From Cenococcum geophilum 1.58 (Eukaryota; Ascomycota; Dothideomycetes; Gloniales; Gloniaceae), in the NCBI GenBank assembly GCA_001692895.1, contig KV748192.1:248001-312000 (forward strand): a stretch of DNA of 64,000 bases. Reading direction: 5' to 3'. The notes below the pieces were generated by a model. The model was not told where the DNA came from and did not search any database. It saw only the letters and a program-made list of their open reading frames with translations. A program made the translations under genes and the position numbers. Positions 20,757 through 34,627 of the stretch are shown here, one piece after another (within the stretch, counting starts at the first letter, position 1; the number at the start of each line of letters is the position of its first letter).

Positions 20757-23700
20757 CAATTACTACCCAGTTACGGTATTAATATAAGAAGTCGAATAAT
20801 ATGCCACCAAAAGCAGCCACCACAACGCCATTAACGGCAGCAACTACTTTAAGGATAGGAGGTAATACCAGTATGGCAGATACTAACTTATAGCAACCTA
20901 TAACGGTCGGACAGCTATAGGAAATAGTCGATTAGCTAATAGCTAATAATATAGTATTAGAAGAAAGACTTAACGGGATAGGAGCAGTAAAGATTAAGCT
21001 ACTATTAATTAAGAGATTTATAGGAGAGAGGTTAAAGCTCAAAGGATTCCTTATACAGATGCACTTTAAGGTCTTATAGGAGGGAGTAAAGTTACCTACA
21101 CCTATAGATCGGATAGCCTACGCAGAACTATTCTTATTAGGAAAAGCACTTAAGTAATTTAAACCTTACCTTATAGAGATACAGGCAAACGGAATAACAA
21201 CCACTAACTAAGACGTGCGATTTATATTCTTAAGTTAGGAAGGATTTACAAAGCAACTTACGCAGATATTTAGAGACCTAGAAGAAACAACTACAGCAGA
21301 AAGAAAACTCTAGAACCTCGTGTAATAAACTTTAGCAATTAAGTATATAATATAGTTCTAGACACTAGCAATATAAGTAGAGTGGAATAATAGGGCGCTT
21401 ATAGCATAGTATAAACAGGGACTTAAGGCTAAAGTCTAGGACGTAATTATCCTAATAGAAGATATAGACACCCTAAGGGGACTAATAGATTAGGCGATTA
21501 AAATTAATAATTGGATCTACTAAAGGGAACAGGCTAAGAGAGGCTAGGATAGAGTTCTATAGTTATATAAGGCGCAGAGTACATAATAATAAAAGCTAAG
21601 TTAAAAACTATAGTATGGCGCAGAGCTAATAGACCTAAGTAGTACTAAAGAAGCCTATAAGAGATAGAGTAAACTATAGAAACCCAGAGGACAAGGATTA
21701 AGTAATTAAAGGTTTAAAAAGCAGAGGCCGAATTAGGGATTTTAATAGCAGAAGATATTTAGGCGGACTCTATAACAAGAGAAATGGTTTAAAGAAGGAG
21801 CTTATATAAATTGCAGAAAATAGGGTCATTACGTCAAAAACTATAGAAGTGGGTAGAGTCACTATATAGTAAAGGGCATAAGACTAGTAGACGACATATA
21901 CGTATAAAGGGACGACAATGTACTGCAAGGAACAAAAGAATATTTAATTAAAAGTTTTACGTTTTGTTATAATAACATATACTGAATTTATAAGGACGCT
22001 AAGTATAGTATAAGCTATTAGCTATAAGAGCTAGTACTTATAGGATGCAGAGGAACCAACAAACCAATTCGTAGATCGGATATTAAGGACAATGAATTCG
22101 ACCTAGGCGAAACATTCTATAACGATAAGGCAATAAGGGCCGCTTACTAAGAACGAGCAGACCTCGGAGATATTATACTAGAGGTAGAGGATGATTCCAC
22201 TATAGAATAGGGAACATTAGTAGGGATCGAAACCCCACTAGATACGATATCTATTGCTTCACAAGACATAAAAGAAGTAGGATAGTGAACCACTTCGGCA
22301 CTTAATAAAGGCAAAAGGCCAAAGGCTTAAGATTCTTATAGCGAGATAAAAGATAACTAAGATTCTTAAAACGAGATAAGGTAAGCTTAAGGACCCATAA
22401 CGGACAGAAACCGATAGAGTAGAGCAGTAGCTTAGTTTAAAGACATATGAATAAGCTCGGGACAAGAATTCCCAACGGTATAAGATTTTTAAGACGAGAT
22501 AAGTAAGATCTAGGACTCTTAAGATAAGATAAGGATACTAAGTAAGCCTAGTTAGACTAAGGCTGGAGCTAAGCTTAAGTCAGAAGCGAGCTTGGGATTA
22601 AAGAACCTAAGGGGTTAAGAATTCGGAGTATAAATTAGGACACCTATAGATAAGAGGTAAGGAGCTTCTTTACAGATTAGAGAATCTATAGCATAAATAG
22701 CGATTAGACTGGGAGACAGATATATAGACCTAAAAGACTTACTAGGGGAGTATAGTGTTTAGCCTAAAGATTAAAAAGTCGATACCAAGATTAAGAAGCA
22801 AGACGACTTTAAGGATTAGAGCGTAAGGCGCAAACCAAAAGAAACTATAGAAGAGTTTAGGCAAAGAATCATCGCATAGCAAAAACAGAAACTAGATAAG
22901 AGATCTAGTATATTAGGACATATAAAGGACAGAGCACTAGTATAAAGAATTACTAATAGGCTAAGAGCAGGCACACTAAGAGCTAAGTAACTTATTAAAC
23001 TAGAAGATGAAGAGGATCTAGGGATTCTAACTAGGTTTAAGGAATAATATATAAAGGGCTGTTATAATATAGTAATAAGAAGATACTTCCTTACGGACAG
23101 ACCATATACACTCTAGCAGCTATACTAAAAGTAGTATAGGCAAAGGCACAATAATAAGTGGGAAGATTTCTATATATAGTTGGATAAAAAAGTTATTTAA
23201 GACTACCCGATTATAGAGAAGGCTATAACGCATATTAAAGGAGCCTTAATTATAATGTTAAAGGATCTAGAGGAATGTTTAGAGGACTAGAGAAGTAAGA
23301 GACGCATCTTAGTACCTGCGAATAAAGTCGTAACGTTTAGATTAGCACGATAAAGGTTTAAACTTAGAGATAAAGACAAGCTAAGAGTTAACCTAAAGTA
23401 CCTAGCACACTATACGTTATTATAGATTGCGTGCGTAGACGATATATACGAAATATATAAGAATCTAAAGGAAAAGAATTAGAAATACCCTATAAGGATA
23501 TACTAAATAACGGACAAGTAATAGTACAGGAATGCCAAATATATATATAGATGGCATCTAGCAGAGGTCTAAGAGGAAGGAAGTTTAGTACTTTAACTAG
23601 GAAGATTTCTCACAGAAGAATGCTTAGACGGACAATAGTAATAGGAATGCCTAAAAAACACGTGTTTATAGCATATTAAAGATAAAAAGCGAACTAGGTA

Positions 23701-26700
23701 TTAGCTAAAGAGTAAGCTAAGTACACTAGAATTAAGCAGCTAATAGTTAGGAAAAGTAGAGGCCTATAGGACTAAAGGGAGCCAGTAGTAGAGCCTTAGA
23801 CCCTTAAAGGAATTTAAGGACAATACCTAAATTTACGAGTTAATTAGTAAGATTAGCAGTTTGAAGCGCTAATAGATAGTAAAGTAATATAAAACCATAT
23901 CTTACTAGTAGTAGTTAAGAGAATAGGACTACCTTATAGATAAAAGGAGCAACCTTACCTATTAGTTACGATTTTAGGAGATCTAATAACCTATAGAGGA
24001 GGGATTATCAATCTTAAAATAGGACCTATTTGGATAACTATTAAAGGGAGATAAATCAAAATGTCTTTTAATATCCTACCATTGGGACAGGACAAGGCAG
24101 TATTAGGCATGCCTTAGTTATAGGAATATAATTTAAGAATCGATTGGATTATAGGTTAGGTCAATATTAGAGATACTTAACGCTATAAGATGCGACAATA
24201 AGCCAAGTTGGTATAGTACTAAGTAGGAGCAACTTATAAAGAAATAGAAAAAGGACTAAGCTATATACTAAAGAGATACTATAAGTATGGTAAGAAACTA
24301 TAGTTACCGGAAAGTAAAAAGCTGTTAGAATATATAGCATAGGATTATAAGATAGAGTTAGAACTAGAAATAAGTCTAAAGTTCTTTCTAATCTATAAGC
24401 TTACTAAAGAAGAAGGTAGAGCGTTAAAAGAGTTTATTTAGGAAAATCTATAAAAGGGATATATTAGACCATCGCAGTCATTAGCGGGTTATCCAGTACT
24501 ATTCGTACTAAAGAAGAATGGTAAACTAAGGCTATATATTAACTATAGATAGTTAAACAGCATTACTAGGAAGGATAGGTATTCTTTACCCTTAATTAGC
24601 GAAATCTAAGATAGGATAGGTAATGCGCAAATCTTCACGAAGATAGATCTAAGATGGGTATACTATTAGATTAGGATTAAGAAAGGCAACAAATAGAAGG
24701 CAGCCTTTAGGTTAAAGAAAGGACTATATAAACTATTAGTTATACAATTCGGGCTTATAAACGCACTAGTAACATTCCAGAAGTGTATTAATAATATATT
24801 AGGAGAACACTTAGATGAATTTATTATAGCATATCTTAACAATATTATTATCTACTTAATAACTAAGGAAGAATATAGGGAACACGTTAAATAGGTCTTA
24901 AAAAGACTATAAGAAGAATAGATACTAGTAGCAATTAAGAAATACAAGTTCTTTACTAGGAAGACTAATTTCGTTAGATTTATTATTAAACTAAGCTAAC
25001 TTAGTATAGATCTAAAGAAGATTAAGGCTATAGTAAATTAGTAAGAACTAGAGAACGTTATACAGTTAAGATCATTCTTAGGGTTTTGCAATTACTGTAG
25101 AAGGTTTATAGCGCAGTAGTTAAAGAACATTAAGCCATTTACGTGGTTAATAAAGAAAGAAGAACTATAGGCATAGGGAGAGGAGCAAAGAGAACTCTTT
25201 AAGAAAGTTAAAGAGTTGTTTACCTAGGAGCCAGTTCTTAAGATCTATTAACTAAGACTAGAGACGGTTGTAGAAATAGATGCATTAGACTATATACTAG
25301 GGGCGTACTTTATATAAAGATATTAAAATGGATAGTACCCAGTAGTATACTATAGTCGGAAGATAACACCACCGGAGTTAAACTATAATATCTATAACAA
25401 GGAGTTGTTAGGTATAGTTACAGCATTAAAGGAATAGAGAGCATTCTTATAAGGTATAGAGAAACTATTTATAGTTAAGATAGATTATAAAAACCTAATA
25501 GGATTTCTAATAATAAAGGAACTTAACTAAAGATAGGTTAGATGGGCAGAGATACTTATAGAATACTATTTTAAGATTTAGTATACTAAAGGTACAGATA
25601 ATACGCGGGCAGATACTCTAAGCCGCAAAGCTAAACTATAAAATAAGGAAAAGCCATTAGGGGCTTTATTATAAAAAGATATAGACAGATTAATTAGGTA
25701 CAATTATCCGAAAATTATAGTAACTTAAGAAGATAATAAACTAGAGAAAGTCTACGAGATACTAGAAAGCTTTTAGGCATAAAGAATTCTAAAAATATAG
25801 CTAGAAGATCTATAGACGGATATATACAAAAATTAAGAAGTAAAGTATATCCTAAGAAGTATAGCAGAGTAGTTCATAGAAGATTTCTATAAGGGACTAA
25901 CTTAAGGACATAATAGAGCTATGGGCTTAGTATTAAGACTTTAGAAGGAGTATATTATTAACAGAATCTAAAGGATAGCCAGAAAGGTTATAAAGGAATG
26001 TTTAGATTACTAAAGGAATAAACTAACGAGGCATAAGCTATATAGAGGGCTATAACCTATTAAAATACTAAAGAGACTATGGGAGGTTATATTATAGGAC
26101 TTTATTATTAAGTTGCTAAAATTAAAAGATCCTATTACTGGATAAGATTATAACATAATCTTAGTAATAGTAAATAAGCTTACGAAGTGGGGATACTTTA
26201 TAGCATATATAGAAGAAATCTTAGCAGAAGATATTGCTAGAATCTACGTTAAAGAAGTATTTATAAGACATAGAGTACTAAGTAAAATTATATTAGATAG
26301 AGATCTAAGATTTGTAATAGCATTCTAGGAAGTGTTCTTAGCGGAGTAAGGAGTTTAAGTAGTAACTTCCACCGTATATTATCCGCAGATAGACGGTTAA
26401 ATAGAAAGGTTAAATTAGACGCTAGAGCAGTATCTAAGGCATTATATTAATTATATATAGAATAATTAGGTATTACTGTTACTAGTTATATAGTTTACAT
26501 ATAATATAATACCTTAAAAAGGAATAGGCACATTACTATTTAAGGCAAATTATGGATATAAGCTAAGAATATTATTATTACTATAGTAAGTAAAGAAAAT
26601 GAGTAGTACAGCCAAAGAAAGAATAAAGACGTTAATAAATCTTTATGCAGACCTTATAGAATTAGTAAAGAAAGTATAAGAGAGAATAAAAAAGTATTAT

Positions 26701-26900
26701 AATGCTAAGAGATCTAAGGGACCAGATCTTAAGGAGGGAGATAAAGTATAGCTATTATATAAAAATTTTAAGAGTTGACGACTAAGTAAGAAATTGGACT
26801 ATGTTAAACTAGGACCTTTTAAAATTACGTAAAGGATTTCACCGGTTATATTTAAGTTAAACCTACTAGCTAAAATAAAGATCTACCCTATATAGCATAT

Positions 26901-26968
26901 NGNNATNCTAGAGCNAGTATANNGGAATATTAAGCNANTAGTNTANNANGCAGACANNTATAGAGGNN
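26901..26968. other. Cluster of ambiguous bases in element A
   Basis: About 15 N over ~70 bp in the region after the integrase. Similar clusters lie at ~34910-34972 and ~36674-36764 (element C) and ~46719-46803 (DIRS-like RT), with a single N at 20648. They probably reflect unresolved differences between collapsed repeat copies, not biology. Confidence 0.7.
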
Positions 26969-27857
26969 AGGAAGAAGATAAATGGTAAGTTTTAAGGATT
27001 ATTAGTTATAAGGATATTAACAATAAAACATAGTATAAAGTAAAGTAGATAGGCTATACTAAGACTACCTAAGAGCTACTAGAGAATTTAAAGAATGCTA
27101 TAGGGAAGGTATAGGAGTATCAGAAGAGATTAGGTTAGGCAGCATTAATAAAAAAGGATTACTAAAGAATAAGTCACCTAAGGGGGACCTAAGAAGAGCA
27201 GTTGCTAAACTACTTAGATCTATTTCCTTCTCTATTAGAGGAGAATCCGTTTTTTTATTACCTAGTTCCTATAAACCTTATTCTATAAGTTTCTACTCCT
27301 TAGAATAAACCTTCTTATAAACATATTAGAGACGTTAAACTTTTACAAAGGTAGACTGCTAAGCCTTAAGGGCACGAGCAGATTCTTTAGAACGATAATA
27401 GACTTCCGCTAGCGCCGCGGCAAGATTACCCTTAAGTTTTTCTGCCTTAAATTAAATACGAGACCCTATAATAAATTACTTAGGGAACTTAAAGACTACT
27501 AAGGGTTATAGGATATATATACTTAGCGTTAGAAATAGAGCGTATATTATAAAACAATCGAACGTTTACTTTAGTGCACTCTAAGTAAGAAGAAGGTTGC
27601 TAAGATAAAGGGCTTACTAACGTAATATAAACCAACCCCTCTTTCGCACAATAAGAACACGGAGATGGCATTATTTTACTAAGAGATAATATTATAGCAA
27701 CGGTACGAGACTGGCGAGCTATAGAAGAAAAAGAGGATGCTTTAGGTATTATAAGTAATAATATTAACCAAATTAATTAAACAGATATTATACCTCTAGT
27801 AAACAACCTAGAGATGCTAGGTATCTTTAAGGATAAAGATAAAGAGGAGGGAGATAG

Positions 27858-28282
27858 TGTTATGGACGCTTTAAGTATAATATTATAACTACTTAGAGAG
27901 GAGTTAGAGAAAGCTAGTTAATTAATATAAGCATAGTCTAGGATAGAACCCGTAAAACCATATGATAAGGAATAGTAAGTAGAGTTACGTAATATGATCT
28001 GTATAATTTATATAATCTATAAGATCTATTATAAAGCGAGTAGAGTAGATAGAGTAGATAGAGCAACAACTTTCTTAGGAGTACGTTTGTGTATTTAAGG
28101 ACCCTTAGTCCCTACCTAGATAGTTCCTTCCTTATAGTGATTCTTAGAATATAATTAGAGTTAATCTATTAGGCAACCACTCCACCAGTTGTTATTACGT
28201 TGTTGACTTTTGTACTTGCATTTCCTACATACCTAGCCCATTGACGAGCCTATCGTAGTTCTTGCTACAAGGTTCCGTTATA
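27858..28282 (+). repeat. 3' LTR of element A
   Basis: 425 bp, the same length as the 5' copy. Differences between the copies are mostly transitions. Confidence 0.88.
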
Positions 28283-28287
28283 AGGAG

Positions 28288-28880
28288 GGTATCTCTGCCC
28301 TTATCGGCGAACTGCTCTTTCTTACACTGCGCGTCCCTTTACTATAGCGTCTTTAGGTACTCCCTAACGCTATCCTCCCGCGGAAACAGGTAGCTGTTTA
28401 TTTTTATAGCTTTCTACATCTAATAGAGGTCTGTTAGAGCGGTAATATAGCCACAAACTAACCGCTATAAGAGCCGCGTTTCCTCTTGGGGTACGTTAAT
28501 ATCGGCTTTACAGCTCTTCCCTTTTAAGGGCTGGCTTATAACCTCCTTAATAAAAAAGAGAAGTAGTTTATCCTCCGTAATAGTATTGCTGTTATAGTAC
28601 TACTTCTATTTACAGAAGGCCTAGAGCCGGATAACGCGTTAGCTATAGGCCGCAATACTTTTAAAAGGGGGGGGGGTATTACCTTAAACTCCTTCTACTT
28701 TAGATTGTATGTTAAAGACGTGTTCTTAGGCCTTATAGTACGCATAAGGGCAAGGACATACTACGCGTTAGCGCGTAATTTGGTATTATTAGCAATATTA
28801 ATCTCTACGCGATTAGTTAGCGCTATCTTATATAGTAGGTATAATAGCAGATATGCTACCGCGATTAAGGATAGGTAGGG
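28288..28880 (-). mobile_element. Crypton-like element, middle part
   Basis: Continuation of the Crypton-like protein between LTR elements A and B. On the - strand the words PLKGKSCKADINVPQEETRL and CKKEQFADKGRDTLL are readable. The second joins directly to the segment left of element A (NSYTKDKF), with AGGAG present on both sides of A as its target duplication. A G-run (9-10 G) lies near 28669. Contains stops; inactive. Confidence 0.65.
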
Positions 28881-29306
28881 TATAACGGAACCTTATAGTA
28901 GTAACTACAATAGGTTCTATCAATAGGCTAGGTGTATAGGAAATGCAAAAATAGTAGTTAATAACGTAATAATAACTAGTGGAGTAGTTGCCTAATAGAT
29001 TAACTCTAATTATATTCTAAGAATTACTATAAGGAAGGAACTATCTAGGTAGGGACTAAGGGTCCTTAAATACACAACCGTACTCCTATAAAATCCTTCT
29101 TATATATAATATACGTGTTATATATAAGGTACATAAGTTCCTCTCGTTCCTTTTGTTTAATATATAGCATGTTATATAACCTTAGCTACTATTCCTCATT
29201 ATATAGTTCTATAGGTTTTATCTTAGACCGTGCTTATATTAACCAACTAGCTTCTTTTAACTCTTCTCTAAGTAGTTATAATATTGTACTTAAAGCGTCC
29301 GTAACA
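28881..29306 (-). repeat. Left (3') LTR of element B
   Basis: About 426 bp, the reverse complement of the element A LTR family (TATAACGGAACC ... GCGTCCGTAACA). Confidence 0.87.
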
Positions 29307-31844
29307 CTATCTCCCTCCTCTTTATTTTTGTCCTTAAAGATACCTAGCATCTCTAAGTTATTTATTAGAGGTATAATATCCGTCTAATTAATTTAGTTAA
29401 TATTGTTACTTATAATACCTAAAGCCTCTTCTTCTTCCCACGCGCAACATTGTGCCCGTACTATTGCTGTAATATTATCGCTTAGTAAAATAATACTATC
29501 TCTATATTCTTGTTGTTTAAAAAAGGGGTTAGTTTATATTATATTGGTGAGTCCTTTATCTTAATAACCCTCTTCTTATTTAGAGTGCACTAAAGCAAAC
29601 GTTTAATTATCTTGCGATATTTGCTTTACTTTTAACGCTAAGTATACGCGTCCTATAACTCTTAATAGTCTCTAAGTTCCCTAAGTAATTTATTATAGGG
29701 TCTTATATTTAATTTACTACTACAAAGCTTAATAGTAACCTAGTGTAGGCCCTTATAAAGCTTAAGTGTTCTTAGAATACGGAATAGAAGGCCCTAGATA
29801 CTTATATTGCGGCATTTACCCATCTACTTTATCTTAAGAAAGTTTGTAAAAAGGTTTATTTTAAGGAGTAGAAGCTTATAAAATAAGGTTTATAGGAACT
29901 TAGTAATAAAAAAACGGATTCTCTTCTAATAGAGAAGGAAATAACTCTAAGTAGTTCGGCAGTCGCTCTTCCTAGGTCCCCCTTAGATAACTTATTCTTT
30001 AGTAATTCCCCTTTATTAATATTGCCTAACCTCTTCTCTTCTAATATTGCCTAACCTCTTCTCTTCTAATACTCCTATACCTTTCCTATAGCGTTCTTTA
30101 GGTTCTCTAGTAATTCCTAGGTAGTCTCGTTATAGCCTATCTACTTTACTTTATACTATATTTTATTGTTTATATCCTCGTAACTAACGATCCTTAAAAC
30201 TTACTATTTATCTTCCTCTTATCCTCTATATATATCTGCTTTATAGATTAGTGGCTTAATATTCCCATATACTAGCTCTAGTATTGCAATATACTATATA
30301 GGGTAGATCTTTATCCTAGCTAGTAGGTTTAACTTAAATATAACCGATGAAATTTTCTATATAATTTTAAAAGGTCCTAGTTTAACGTGGTCCAATTTCT
30401 TACTTAGTTATTAACTCTTAAAATTTTTATATAGTAGCTATACTTTATCTCCCTCCTTAAGATCTGGTCCCTTAGATCTCTTAGCATTATAATACTTTTT
30501 CATCCTTTACTATACTACCTTAGCTATTTCCGTAAGGTCTATATAAAGATTTATTAAACTCTTTATTCTTTACTTAACTATATTACTTATCTTCTTTACT
30601 TAATATAGCGATAATAAGGTCCTTAGCTTATATCCGTAATTTGCCTTAAATAGTAATATGCCCATTCCTTTTTATAGTATTATATTATATATAAACTATA
30701 TAACTAGTAATAGCAATACCTAATTATTCTATGCATAATTAATATAATGCCTTAGATACTATTCTAGTGTCTAATTTAATCTTTCCGTTTAACCGTCTGT
30801 TTGTAGATAATATACGGTAAAAGTTGCTGCTTAAACTCCTTACTCTGCTAAGAATACTTCCTAAAATGCTGCTATAAATCTTAAATCTCTATCTAATATA
30901 ATCTTACTTAGTGCTCTATATCTTACAAATACTTCCTTAACATAGATTCTAGCGACATCTTCCGCTAATATTTCTTCTAAATATGTTATAAAGTATCTCC
31001 ACTTTATAAGCTTGTCTACTATTACTAAGATCGCGTTGTAATCTTGCCTAGTAATAGGATCTCTTAACTTTAGTAACTTAATAATAAAGTCCTATAATAT
31101 AACCTCCCATGGTCTCTTTAGTATTTTAATAGGTTATAGCTCTCTATATAGCTTATACCTTATTAGTTTATTTTTTTTAGCAATCTAAATATTCCTTTAT
31201 TACTTTTCTTATAATATTCCAGATTCCGTCGATAATATACTCCTCCTAAAGTCTTAACACTAAGCCCTTAGCTCTATTGTGTCCTTAAGTTATTCCCTTA
31301 TGGAATTCTTCTATAAAATACTCTGCTATACTTCTTAGGATATACCTTGCTTTGCAGTTCTTATATATATCTATTTATAGATCTTCTAACTATGCTTCTA
31401 GAATTCTTTATACCTAAAAGCTTTCTGGTATCTTATAGACCTTCTTTAGTTTGTCGTCCTCTTAAGTTACTGCAATCTTTAGATAATTATACCTAATTAA
31501 TCCGTCTGTGTCCTTTCGCAGTAGAGCCCCTAATAGCTTTTCGTTATTTTGTAGTTTAGCCTTTTAACTTAAAGCGTCTGCTTATATATTGTCTGTACCC
31601 TTAGTATACTAAATCTTAAAATAGTATTTTATAAGCATCTCTGCCCATCTAACCTATCTTTAGTTAAGTTCCTTTATTATTAGGAATTCTATTAGGTTTT
31701 TATAATCCGTCTTAACTATAAATAGTTTCTCTATGCCTTATAAGAATGCTCTCTATTCCTTTAGTGCTATAACTATACCTAATAACTTCTTATTATAGAT
31801 GTTATAGTTTAACTCTAGTAATATTAATTTCTAACTATAATATG

Positions 31845-32263
31845 TGTAACGGAGCCTTGTAGTAGGAACTACGGTAAACTTATTAATGGGCTAGGTATAT
31901 AGGTATCGAAGAAATCAATAACATAATAATAACTGGTGGAGTGGTTGCCTAATAGATTAACTCTAATTGTATTCTAAGAATCACTACAAGAAAGGAACTA
32001 TCTAGGTAGGGACTAAGGGTCCTTAAATATACAACCGTACTCCTATAAAATCCTTCTTATACGTAATATACATATTATATATAAGGTATATAAGTTCCTT
32101 TTATTCCTCGCGTTTAATATATAGCACATTATATAACCTTAGCTACTATTCCTCGTTATATAGTTTTATAGGTTCTATCTTAGACCGTGCTTATATTAAC
32201 TAACTAGCTTCTTCTAACTCTTCTCTAAGTAGTTATAATATTGTACTTAAAGCGTTCATAATA
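31845..32263 (-). repeat. Left (3') LTR of element C
   Basis: 419 bp. Starts TGTAACGG and ends at the sequence equivalent to GCGTCCGTAACA. Confidence 0.85.
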
Positions 32264-34365
32264 CTATCTCCCTCCTCTTTATCTTTATCCTTAAAGATAC
32301 CTAGTATCTCCAAGTTATTCTAGAGGTATAATATCCATCTAATTAATTTAGTTAATATCGTTACTTATAATACCTAAAGCCTCTTCTTCTTTATACGCGC
32401 AACGTCGTGCTCGTACTATTACTGTAATATTATCGCTTAGTAAAATAATGCCGTCTCTATATTCTCGTTATTTAAAAAAGGGGTTAGTTTATATTGCGTT
32501 AGTAAGTCCTTTATCTCGGCAACCCTCTTTTTATTTAGAGTGCACTAAAGCAAACATTTAATTATTCTGCGATGTTCGCTCTACTTCTAACGCTAAATAT
32601 ACGCGTCCTATAACTCTTAATAGTCTTTAAGTTCCCTAAGTAATTTGTTATAGGGTCTTATGTTTAATTTGCCGCTGCAAAGCTTAATAGTAACCTGGCG
32701 TAGGCCCTTATAGAGCTTAAGTATTCTTAGGATGCGGAATAGAAGGCCCTAGATACTCGCATTGCGGTATCTACCCATCTACTTCGTCTTAAAAAAGTTC
32801 GCAAGAAGGTTTATTTTAAGGAGTGGAAACTTATAGAATAAGGTCTATAGGAACTTGGTAATAAAAGAACGGATTCTCCTCTAATAGGGAAGGAAACAAC
32901 TCTAAGTAGTTTAGCAGTCGCTCTTCCTAGGTCCTCTTTAGGTGACTTATTCTTTAGCAATTTCTCTTTATTAATATTACCTAACCTTTTCTCTTCTAAT
33001 ACTCCTGTACCTTTCCTATAGCGTTCTTTAGGTTCTCTAGTAGCTTTTAGGTAGTCTTATTATAGCCTATTTACTTTACCTTATACTATATTTTATTGTC
33101 TACGTCCTTATAACTAACGATTTTTAAAACTTACTATTTATCTTCCTCTTATCCTCTATACGTGTCTGCCTTATAGACCGGTGGCTTAATATTTCTATAT
33201 GCTGGCTCTAGTATTATAATGTATTATATAGGGTAGATTTTTATCCTAGCTAGTAGGTTTAACTTAAATATAACTAATAAAATTTTTTATATAATTTTAA
33301 AAGGTCCTAATTTAACATGGTCTAACTTCTTGCTTAGTTATTAACTCTTAAAATTTTTATATAGTAGCTATACTTTATCTCCCTCCTTAAGATCTAGTCC
33401 CTTAGATCTCTTAGCATTATAATACCTTTTTATTCTTTACTATACCACCTTAGCTATTTCCGTAAGGTCTATATAAAGATTTATTAAACTCTTTATTCTT
33501 TACTTAGCTATACTATTTATTTTTTTTACTTAATATAGCAATAATAAGGTCCTTGGCTTATATCCGTAATTCGCCTTAAATAGTAATATGCCCATTCCTT
33601 TTTATAGTGTTGCATTATATATAAACTATATAACTAGTAATAGCGATACCTAATTATTTTATACGTGATTAATATAATGCCTTAGATACTATTCTAGTGT
33701 CTAATTTAATCTTTCTATTTAACTATTTATCTATAGATAATACGTAGTAGAAGTTACTACTTAAACTCCTTATTCTGCTAAGAACACTTCCTAGAATACT
33801 ACTATAAATCTTAGATCTCTATCCAATATAATCTTACTTAGTGCTCTATATCTTACGAATACTTCTTTAATATAGATTCTAGCGATATCTTCTGCTAATA
33901 TTTCTTCTATACATGCTATAAAGTATCCCCACTTTATAAGCTTGTCTACTATTACTAAGATTACGTTATAATTTTGTCCGGTAATAGGATCTCTTAACTT
34001 TAGTAACTTAATAATAAAGTCCTATAATATAACCTCCTATAATCTCTTCGGTATTTTAATAGGTTGTAGCTTTCCATATAGCTTATACCTCGTCGGTTTA
34101 TTCCTTTAGTAATCTAGATATTCTTTAGTAACTTACCTAACTAGTCCCCAGATTCTATTAATAATGTACTCCTTTTAAAGTCTTAACACTAAGCCTATAA
34201 CTCTATTATATCCTTAAGTTAGTCCTTTATAAAATAACTTAACAAACTCCTTTATAATAAATCTTAGTACATACATTACTTTTTAATTTTTGTACTGCTC
34301 TAAGTCTAGATCCTCTATCTATATATTTTAGATCTTTTATATCTAATTACTCTTTAGTAAATTAT

Positions 34366-34627
34366 TGTAAGGGTTATTTTGGCCCTTACTCGGCTACATC
34401 ACCTAGGGGCTCTTAGGGGTCGCCAAGGCTAGCCTTCGGCTAGCCCTTGGCACCTCCTTATAAGCACCCCAGGCTTGCAGCCCTTCCCTCCTCATCGGTT
34501 CGTCTCTCTCTGTACTCAGGCTATTGCCTACCCTCATTACCATATCGTCCTCTTCCATCGACTCCCTATATAACTCATGCTCGGCTTGCCTACTCCCTAC
34601 CGTACACCCTAGCAATACTGCCTTACA
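34366..34627. mobile_element. Solo LTR of an unrelated family inside element C
   Basis: 262 bp with TG...CA ends that form a short inverted repeat (TGTAAGG ... CCTTACA). A perfect 5-bp duplication ATTAT lies on both sides (34361-34365, 34628-34632). It is GC-richer than the host element and shows no RIP-like shift. A hairpin GGCTAGCCTTCGGCTAGCC lies near 34423-34446. No internal region is present, so it fits LTR-LTR recombination. It is the youngest visible layer in this branch of the nest. Confidence 0.75.

Larger units (their letters stand above)
20332..28282 (+). mobile_element. LTR retrotransposon A, Ty3/gypsy chromovirus type
   Basis: 7951 bp with 425-bp LTRs and a 5-bp target duplication AGGAG (20327-20331 and 28283-28287). 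Parts in order on the + strand: gag-like region (~20810-22000, with a zinc-knuckle-like patch near 21815), protease region (~23870-24100), reverse transcriptase (~24450-24950; [13 protein letters not shown]-like motif), RNase H (~25250-25630), integrase (~25880-26600) and a chromodomain-like tail (~26980-27100). The RT-RH-IN order and the chromodomain place it in the chromovirus branch of Ty3/gypsy. It is a fossil: heavily RIP-affected with very many breaks, and no intact frame. It is inserted in the Crypton-like element, so it is younger than that. LTR divergence cannot date it because RIP dominates. Confidence 0.85.

Noticed and set aside
29115-29387. 90-codon + strand frame with Ser/Leu/Tyr-rich sequence
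   Set aside because: Antisense frame inside the LTR and tail region of element B; not a gene.
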